Assembly: GCF_002197845.1 (NCBI RefSeq)
Contig: NZ_NIDE01000008.1
Coordinates: 558,001 to 622,000, forward strand
Length of the DNA stretch: 64,000 bases
Source: Fimbriiglobus ruber
GTDB taxonomy: Bacteria > Planctomycetota > Planctomycetia > Gemmatales > Gemmataceae
Reading direction: 5' to 3'
The notes under the pieces are model-generated. The model saw only the letters and a program-made list of their open reading frames with translations. It had not been told where the DNA came from and ran no database searches. Below, one piece after another: positions 56,397-64,000 of this stretch; within the stretch, counting starts at the first letter, position 1, and each line of letters opens with the position of its first letter. The position numbers were made by a program, and so were the translations under genes.

Positions 56397-56417
56397 GCCT
56401 TTGTCACAGGTCGCCCG

Positions 56418-59325
56418 TTACTTCTTGTTGGCGGCCCCCACGTACACCCCGCCCCGGAAGCCCGGATCGAAGGCCATGAAGGCGTCGAGTTGCTGACCGG
56501 TGATCGGATCGATCGCGATGACTTCCGGACCGCCACCCGCACCCGTCGTGACGATCGCGTCGTCGTTCCCGTCGCCGTTTTCGTCGGCCGAGGCCACGTA
56601 GATGCCGCCCGTGAAATCAGCGCTGAACACGGCCTGGGACGCGAGTTGCTTGCCCGTAGTGGCACTGAAGGTGTTGACCATCGGAGCCCCGCCGGTCCCG
56701 TCGCCCGTGATGACAACGGGCTGGCCGTTGATGATCCCGCCGGTCACCGTGACACCGCCGCGGAGCGAGGAGTCGTAGGCGAAGAAACTCGACAGCGTGA
56801 CCCCGGTCATCGGGTCGATCAACTGGACGTTGGGTCCGCCGCCGTTACCCGCCCCGGCGATGACCTCGACCTTTCCGTTCACCGTCACCGTGCCGACGTT
56901 GACGCCGCCGCGGAATGACGGGTCGTAAGCGAAGAAGGAACTGACCATCGTGCCGTCGGCCTGGAACACGTCGACCCGCGGTCCGCCGCCGTTCCCGGCC
57001 CCGACGATGATCTCGTCCTTCCCGTCGCCGTTGATGTCGGCGGCGGCCACTTGAGCCCCGCCGGTGAACGTCGTTTCGAATGCGAAGAAGTTCCCGATCA
57101 TCTGCCCGGTCGCCCCGTCGAACACCCGGATGTTCGGCCCGCCGCCGGACGCCGGGGCCGTGATGATGTCCGGGACGCCGTCCCCGTTCACGTCGCCCAG
57201 GGCCACGTTGACGCCGCCGCGGAACGACGAGTCATACGCGAGGAACGAAAGCCGGAGTTGACCGGTCGCCCTGTCGAACACTTGAACCAGGGGCAGGTTG
57301 CCCGCCCCCGCCCCCACGACGATGAGGGCGTCGCTGCCGGGGACCGCGGCCGGCAAACTGGTCGGCACGATCGGCGGCAGTGTGGCGGTGTCGGGCGTCG
57401 ACGACAAGTAATCCCGCTTGGAGATCTGCGACGGGTCGATCATCGATGTCAGGACGGTCGCCGAGACGTTATTCGTGTAATCCGTCTCGGACTGGTCGGC
57501 CCCGACGATGGCCTGGCTGGTCAACGTTCCGGGCTGGTTAATCGTCCCGATCAAGCGGAGGACGGCGGTTCCGCCCGCCGGCAGCGTGCCAATACTCCAG
57601 ATTCCGGTGCCGGGGTCATACGCGCCCTGGGATGCCGATACGATCTGGGCGAGCGACACGCCGTTCGGCAGCAGGCTACTGACGATCACGTCAGTAGCGG
57701 TCCCGGGCCCGTTGTTGGTGACGACGATGGTGAACCCGTCCGTCCCGCCCACGCTGACCGACTGGCTGTCCGGCGTCAGGGTGACGGCCAAGTCGACCAC
57801 CGTCTGGACGAAACCGAAGTCCTGGGTCAAGTTGCTGTTGGCGTCCGGAGTCGAGTCCGTGATACCCGGCGTCGGGGCCTCGCCCGTCGGCTCCGCCCCC
57901 GGGGCGAGAGTGATCAGACCGCCGTAAGTGTAGATCCCGGACGTCGTCCCCTTGTCCTGGTTGTCGATGTTATTGTTCGGGGCCGGCTCGAAGGGCCCGG
58001 TCAACGTCCCGTTGCGGCCGGTACTCGACGTATACCCGGCCGGGGTGGTGACCCGGACCTGATACGTGCCCGCGTCCAGGTTCGTGAACAGGTATCCGCC
58101 CTGGGCGTTCGTCGTGGTCGTGGCAATGACGTTCCCGCTCCCGTCGAGCAGGGTTACCGTGACGCCGGCAAGGCCCGGTTCGCCCGGATCGACCACGCCG
58201 TTGTTGTTCGTGTCCTGCCACACGAAATTGCCAACCGACATCGGCTGATAGAGGCCGAAGTCTTGTTGCAGGTTGGCGCCCCCGGTGACCGAGCCGACCG
58301 TGTCCGGGTTCTGGCCGGGGAGCCCCAGAACAATGGGGTTTGTCTTGATCACCGACCCGCTGGTCGTCCCGTGGTCCGTGTTGTTCCCGGTCGTTCCCGT
58401 GGCCGGTTCGTATGGTCCGCTTGCGCTGCCATTGGTCCCGGAACTGGACGCGTACCCGGCGGGCGGCGTGATTTCCACGGTGTAAGTCCCGGGAATGAGG
58501 TCAGTGAACAGGTAATTCCCGTTGGCGTTGGTGGTAGTCGTGGCGACCGTTGCCCCGGTCGCGTCGAGCAGGGTGACGGGGATGCCCGCTAGACCGGTTT
58601 CGCCGTTGTCGAGCTTGCCGTCGTTGTTCACGTCGTCCCACACGGTGTCGCCGATGGACAGCGGTTGGTAGAGACCGAGGTCGGCGTTCGTGTTGCCCGT
58701 CCCGGGGCCGCCCGGGCCGGCGTCGGGGTTAGTGCCCGGGGTAGTCAGGGTGATCACGGTGGTGGTGACGGTCGAACCCGTCTGGGTTCCGTGGTCGGTG
58801 TTGTTGCCGGCGTCGGTGTAGTCGATCGATCCCGGCTCGAACGGCCCGGTCGGGCTGCCGTTGGTCCCGCTGCTGGAGACGAACCCGGTCGGCGGCGTGA
58901 CTTGCACCTGGTACGTACCCGGGATCAAGTCCGTGAACTGGTAGTGCCCGCCGGCGTCGGTTGTGGTCGTCGCGATCGGGGTGCCGCTGGCGTTCAAGAG
59001 GACGACAGTCACGTTCGGGATACCCGTCTCGCCGTTGTCGAGCTTGCCGTCGTTGTTCGCGTCGTTCCAGACGGTGTCGCCGATCGTCAGGGGGTCGTAG
59101 ATGCCGAAGTCGACGTTCAGGTTGGCGTTGCCGGGGCCGCTCGGGCCGGCGTCCGGGTCCGTCCCGGGGGTCGTCAGGGTGACCGGGGTGCTGGTGATGG
59201 TCGCCCCGGTGGTGGTCCCGTGGTCGGTGTTGTTGCCGGCGTCGGTGTAGTCGGTCGAGCCCGGCTCGAACGGCCCGGTGGGGCTGCCGTTGGTCCCGCT
59301 GCTGGAGACGAACCCGGCCGGGGGG
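56418..59325 (-). CDS. Giant SdrD-type surface protein, C-terminal segment
   Basis: This ~970-residue segment continues the same protein after the second frameshift. It holds the rest of the interrupted SdrD B-like repeat, three complete ones (TIGDTVWNDANNDGKLD, SIGDTVWDDVNNDGKLD, SVGNFVWQDTNNNGVVD), a DUF11 domain (DLAVTLTPDSQSVSVGG), then FG-GAP blades such as ALGDVNGDGVPDIIT and AAADINGDGKDEIIV, ending in RGGVYVGAANKK. DUF11 and FG-GAP domains are typical of adhesins. If the frameshifts are real, this part needs its own start or ribosomal frameshifting. Confidence 0.85.
59320..59325 (-). other. Frameshift site 2 in the giant gene
   Basis: A run of six G (plus strand) stands where seven are needed to keep the ThrProPro reading (ITPPAGF). 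One base is missing. Confidence 0.8.
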
Positions 59326-60182
59326 TGATCTGGACCCGGTACGTGCCCGGGGCGAGGTCGTCGAACTGGTAGTGGCCGGCGGCGTCGGTGGTGGTGGTCG
59401 CGACCGGGGCCCCGCTGGCGTCCAGGAGGACGACGGCGACGCCCGGAACCCCGGTTTCGCCGTTGTCCATCTTGCCGTCGTTGTTCGCGTCGTTGAACAC
59501 GAAGTTCCCCAGGCTCAACGGCTGATACAACCCGAGGTCCACGTTCAGATTCGCCGTCCCGGCACCGCCCGAGCCGGCGTCCGGGTTGGTGCCCGGGGCG
59601 GTCAGGGTGACCGGGGTGCTGGTGATGGTCGCCCCGGTGGTGGTCCCGTGGTCGGTGTTGTTGCCGGCGTCGGTGTCGTCGGTCGATCCGGGCTCGAACG
59701 GCCCGGTCAGGCTGCCGTTGGTCCCGCTGCTGGACACGTACCCGGCGGGTGGATCGATCTGGACCTGGTAGGTGCCGGGGATGAGGTCGGTGAACAGGTA
59801 GTGTCCGCCGGCGTCGGTGGTGGTCGTCGCGACCGGGTTGCCGCTGGCGTCGAGGAGTGTGACGACGACGCCCGGGAGGCCGGTCTCCCCGTTGTCGAGC
59901 GTGCCGTCGTTGTTGGCGTCGTCCCACACGGTGTCGCCGAGGGACAGGGGCTGGTAGATGCCGAAGTCGACGTTCAGGTTGGCGTTGCCGGCCCCGCTCG
60001 GGCCGGCGTCCGGGTTCGTCCCGGGGGTCGTCAGGGTGATCGGCTGGCTAGTAACGGTCGTCCCGGTGGTGGTCCCGTGGTCGGTGTTGTTGCCGGCGTC
60101 GGAGTAGTCGGTCGACCCGGGCTCGAACGGCCCGGTCGGGCTGCCGTTGGTCCCGCTACTGGAGACGAATCCGGCGGGGGGG
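59320..60182 (-). CDS. Giant SdrD-type surface protein, middle segment
   Basis: The middle frame lies between the two frameshift sites. It covers the end of one SdrD B-like repeat, a full repeat (SLGDTVWDDANNDGTLD) and most of another (SLGNFVFNDANNDGKMD). The reading ends out of frame at 59174 unless shifted back near 59320. It has no independent ribosome binding site that I can support. Confidence 0.7.
60176..60182 (-). other. Frameshift site 1 in the giant gene
   Basis: A run of seven G (plus strand) at the equivalent codon junction, where intact repeats read ACG CCC CCC GCC on the coding strand. One base is missing here too. Confidence 0.8.
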
Positions 60183-63100
60183 TGATCTGGACCCGGTACG
60201 TGCCCGGGGCGAGGTCGTCGAACTGGTAGTGGCCGGCGGCGTCGGTGGTGGTGGTCGCGACCGGATCCCCGGTGGCGTCCAGGAGGACGACGGGGACGCC
60301 CGGAACCCCGGCTTCGCCGTTGTCCATCTTGCCGTCGTTGTTCGCGTCGTTGAACACAAAGTTCCCGAGGCTCAACGGCTGATACAACCCAAAGTCGACG
60401 TTCAGGTTACCGTTGCCCGCATTGTCCGGATTCCCACCGGGCGGATTGAGCGTCACGGTCGGGCTGGTAACGGTCGTCCCGGTGGTGGTCCCGTGGTCGG
60501 TGTTATTGCCGGCGTCGGTGAAGTTGGTCGACCCGGGCTCGAAGGGTCCGGTCAAAGAGCCGTTCGTCCCGCTGCTGCTGATGTATCCCGCGGGCGGCGT
60601 GATCTGGACCTGATACGTTCCGGGAGCGAGGTTGTTGAACTGGTAGAACCCGTTGGCATCCGTAGTCGTGGTAATCGGATTGTGACTGCTGTCCAGGACA
60701 GGTTGCCCGTTCCCGTCGAGGAGGGTCACGGTCACGTTCGGAATGCCGGTTTCATTCCCGTCAAGTCGGCCGTCGTTATTCGTGTCGTCGAATACCAGGT
60801 TTCCGAGCGACAAAGACTGGTGGATGCCGAAATCGACGTTCAGGTTGGCGTCGCCCGTGCCACTGGGCCCGGCGTCCGGGTTGGTCCCCGCGGCCGTCAG
60901 GGTGACCGGCTGACTGATGATGGTGGCGCCATTCGCCGTCCCGTGGTCGGTGTTGTTGCCGGCGTCGGTGTAGTTCGTCGAACCGGGCTCGTACGGTCCG
61001 GTCGGCGAACCGCTAGTCCCCGTACTCGACGAGTACCCTGGCGGCGGAGTGATTTGAACCTGGTACGTTCCTGGGACGAGGTTGTTGAACTGGTAGTGCC
61101 CGCTGGCGTCCGTGGTCGTGGTGACGGGATTACCGCCGACCAGGATCGGGTGGCCCGTCCCGTCGAGGAGAGTGACCGTGATCCCGCCGATCCCGGATTC
61201 GGCCCCGTCCAAGACGCCATCGTTGTTCGTGTCCCCGAACACGAAGTTGCCGAGGCTGAGCGGTTGATAGAGTCCGAAGTCGACGTTCGTATTGGCCGTC
61301 CCCGCGCCGCCCGGGCCGGCGTCCGGGTTGCTCCCAGGCAGGCTGAGGCTGAACGCGGGGCTGGTGACCGTTGTCCCGGTGACCGTCCCGTGGTCGGTGT
61401 TATTTCCGGCGTTCGTGAAATTGGTCGATCCCGGTTCAAAGGGGCCGGACACGGAAGCGTTGGTCCCGCTACTCGACGTGTACCCGGCGGGTGGGGTGAC
61501 CCGAACCTGATAGGTGCCGGGGATGAGGTCAACGAACTGATAGTTCCCGGAGCCGTCGGTCGTGGTCGTGGCAACCGGTTGGCCGTTTGAATCGAGCAGG
61601 ACGACCGTGACGTTCGCGAGACCCAATTCACCGTTGTCCACCGTCCCGTCGTTGTTGGCGTCGTTCCACACCAGGTTGCCGACGGACAGCGGTGTGAAGA
61701 AACCGAAGTCCTGGGTTGTGTCACTGTTCGCATCGGTCGCCGGGTCGGTAATCCCGGGAGTCGAGCCTTCGCCGGTCGGGGCCGTGCCGATGCCCAGGAC
61801 AATCGGATTGCCGAGTACGACTCCGCCGGACCCGAGGGTGCCGGAGGTCGTCCCGTGGTCCTGGTTGTTCGATCCCGAGGCAAGAGAGGTCGGCTCGTAC
61901 GGCCCGGTCGGGCTACCATTCGTTCCGGTGCTGCTGATTTGACCGGCCAGTGCGCCACCGGCCGCGAAGTTCGATGCGTCGATCTGGACGTGGTACGTGC
62001 CCGGAATCAGGTCGGTGAACAGGTACGACCCCTGGCTGTTCGTGGTCGTCGAGGCGACGACCGCGTTGGACGCATTGAGGAGGCTGACGACCACGCCCGG
62101 GATGCCGGCCTCGCCGTTATCCACCATCCCGTCGTTGTTGGCGTCGTTCCACACCAGGTTGCCGATCGACAGGGGCTGGAAGAGCCCGAAATCGCCGTTC
62201 GTATTAGCCGACCCGACACCACCCGCCCCGGCGTCCGGGTTCGTCCCGGGTGTCGTTAGTGTGACTGGCTGGCTGGTCACAACGGCCCCAGTTTGGGTTC
62301 CGTGATCGGTGTTGTTCCCGGCGTCGGTGTAGTTCGTCGACCCGGGCTCGTACGGCCCAGTCGGGCTGCCGTTCGTGCCGGTGCTACTGGCGTACCCGGT
62401 CGGCGGGGTCACTTGGACCGTGTAAGTGCCAGGGATCAAGTCGGTGAACAAGTAGTGGCCGGTGCCGTCGGTGGTCGTCGTCGCGATCGGATTCCCATTT
62501 GAGAGAAGAGTGACGGTGACGTTCGGTATGCCGGCTTCCGTTCCATCGAGTGTGCCGTCGTTGTTGGCGTCATCCCACACGGTGTCGCCGAGAGACAGGG
62601 GCTGGAAGACGCCGAAGTCGACGTTCAGGTTGGCCGTGTTAGCCCCGCCGGTGCCGGGGTCCGGGTTGCCGGCGGTGCCGGAGGCGGCCAGGGTGACGAC
62701 CCCGCTGGTGATGGTGGTGGGAGTGGTCTGGGTGCCGTGGTCGGTGTTGTTGGTGGCGTCGGTGAAGGTGGCCACCCCGGGCTCGAATGGTCCGGTCGGG
62801 GAGCCATTGGTGCCGGTGCTGGAGACGTACCCGGCGGGGGGCGTGATGCGGACCTCGTAGGACCCGGGGACGAGGTCGGTGAACAGGTAGTGTCCGCTGG
62901 CGTCGGTGGTGGTGGTGAGGGGGTTGCCGGCGACCACGATGGGGTTGCCGTTGCCGTCGAGGAGCGCGACGGTGACGCCCGGGAGTCCGGCCTCACTGTT
63001 GTCGAGTAGTCCGTCGTTGTTGGCGTCGACCCACACGGTGTCGCCGAGGGACAGGGGTTGGAAGACGCCGAAGTCGACGTTCAGGTTGGCCGTGTTGGCC

Positions 63101-64000
63101 CCGCCGGCGCCGGGGTCCGGGTTGCCCGCGTTGCCGGGGGCGGCCAGGGTGACGGGTCCGCTGGCGATGGTGGCCCCGGTGGTCGTCCCGTGGTCGGTGC
63201 TGTTGGTCGGGTCGGTGAACCCGACCCCGGTGGCCGGCTCGTACGGCCCGGTCGGGCTGCCGTTCGTACCCGTGCTGGAGATGTACCCGGCGGGGGGCGT
63301 GATCTGGACGGTGTACGTGCCCGGGATGAGGTCGGTGAACAGGTAGTTGCCGTTGCCGGCGGTGGTCGTGGTGGCGACCGGGGTGGCCCCGCTGAACAGG
63401 ACGACGGTCACCCCGTTGAGGCCCGTCTCGCTGTTGTCGAGTGTGCCGTCGTTGTTGGCGTCGGCCCACACGGTGTCGCCGAGGGATAGGGGTGTGAAGA
63501 AGCCGAAATCCTGGGTGGTGTCGCTATCGGCGTCGGTGGCCGGGTTGGGGATGCCGCCCGGGGTCGGGGCCTCGCCGGTCGGCTCGGTCCCGAGCGCGAG
63601 GGTGACGACCGGTCCGGTCACCGCCCCGCCCGGCTGGGTCGTCCCGTGGTCCTGGCCGTCCGACCCGGACCCGAGCGGGCTGGGCTCGAACGGTCCGGTC
63701 GGGCTGCCGTTCGTCCCGGTGCTATTGATCTGTCCGGCGAGGGGTCCGCCGGGGGCGAAGTTGGCGGCCGGGATGGACACCTGGTACTGTCCGGGGATGA
63801 GGTCGGTGAACAAGTACCCGCCCTGGGCGTTCGTGGTGGTCGTGGCGACCGGGCTGCCGTTCGTGTCGAGGACGACGGTGACGCCGGGGATACCGGCCTC
63901 GCCGTTGTCGAGCGTGCCGTCGTTGTTGGCGTCGGCCCACACGGTGTCGCCGACGGACAGGGGCTGGAAGACGCCGAAGTCGACGTTCAGGTTGGCGTCG
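60176..64000 (-). CDS. Giant SdrD-type surface protein, N-terminal visible segment (5' end outside window)
   Basis: An open frame from the window edge to the first frameshift, with nine SdrD B-like repeats of ~120-150 residues. Each begins SLGDTVWADANNDG or a variant, continues to YLFTDLIPGTYTVQITPPAGY and ends NLNVDFGVFQP. The DxNxDG loops are calcium-type, as in staphylococcal SdrD B domains, giving a rigid rod. The protein probably projects from the cell as an adhesin or stalk. The N-terminus and any export signal lie outside the window. Without correction this frame stops at 60031. Confidence 0.85.

Larger units (their letters stand above)
58200..64000 (-). repeat. Array of fourteen SdrD B-like coding repeats
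   Basis: Fourteen units, each ~350-450 bp, are visible. Two of them, starting near 59.32 and 60.18 kb, are ~93% identical by eye over at least 200 bp with a spacing of ~856 bp, so a two-unit block was duplicated recently. Others are clearly more diverged. Confidence 0.8.

Noticed and set aside
57051-58592. 513-residue plus-strand frame opposite the SdrD repeats, with repeated VVGVVAGVGVV-like text further on
   Set aside because: The repetition merely reflects the coding repeats on the other strand.
58200-64000. Regularly spaced repeats suggestive of a CRISPR array
   Set aside because: The units are ~350-450 bp, protein-coding and diverged; there are no short identical repeats with unique spacers.

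Overview
The window is chromosomal DNA from a planctomycete, most probably of the family Gemmataceae. The evidence is its high GC content, a paired Planctomycete-cytochrome (DUF1549/DUF1553) and Tat-exported DUF1501 gene set, a TIGR03000 protein, a Ser/Thr kinase fused to an extracellular sensor, an ECF sigma factor with a membrane-anchored tail, and very large FG-GAP/SdrD-type surface proteins. The genus assignment is inference from this gene content. No rRNA, tRNA or CRISPR array was recognised.

Layout. 0-7.7 kb: a GntR-type regulator, cut by the window edge, faces a co-directional group of DUF1549/1553 protein, DUF1501 protein, M14-like aspartoacylase and enolase-superfamily dehydratase. 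8-15.4 kb: a SYLF protein, a DUF2171 protein, a bestrophin channel downstream of a kinase-UrtA fusion, beta-carbonic anhydrase and a UxaA-family dehydratase. 15.7-22 kb: ABC exporter, GT2 glycosyltransferase, a dihydropteroate-synthase-related protein and PabB; the last two suggest pterin/pABA cofactor synthesis. 22-31.8 kb: Cys/Ser/Gly-rich TIGR03000 protein, S41 and S9 proteases, Y-family polymerase, MnmA, DUF5076 and a Lys-rich lipoprotein. 32-49.9 kb: two membrane proteins (one of them a GT87-type glycosyltransferase), a beta-helix/FG-GAP surface protein, TPR-sulfotransferase, ECF sigma factor, NHL protein, esterase, phosphatase and NAD-dependent epimerase. 50-56.3 kb: two orphan small genes, a TPR/zinc-metallopeptidase, a PLP enzyme and a decayed transposase-like gene among repeats. 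56.4-64 kb: a giant surface protein with at least fourteen SdrD B-like repeats, DUF11 and FG-GAP domains. It is open at the window edge and interrupted by two equivalent one-base frameshifts.

A striking non-coding feature is a set of unrelated long inverted repeats placed just after stop codons, especially between convergent genes (near 6.4, 9.4, 22.0, 25.2, 27.7, 31.0, 53.9 and 56.2 kb). The most elaborate is a 118-bp-arm inverted repeat at 27.54-27.93 kb that encloses two further perfect hairpins. A structured, lower-GC stretch at 31.8-32.35 kb with its own intrinsic terminator is the best candidate for an undescribed RNA. The most unusual proteins are the kinase-UrtA fusion, the transmembrane sigma factor and the frameshifted SdrD giant.
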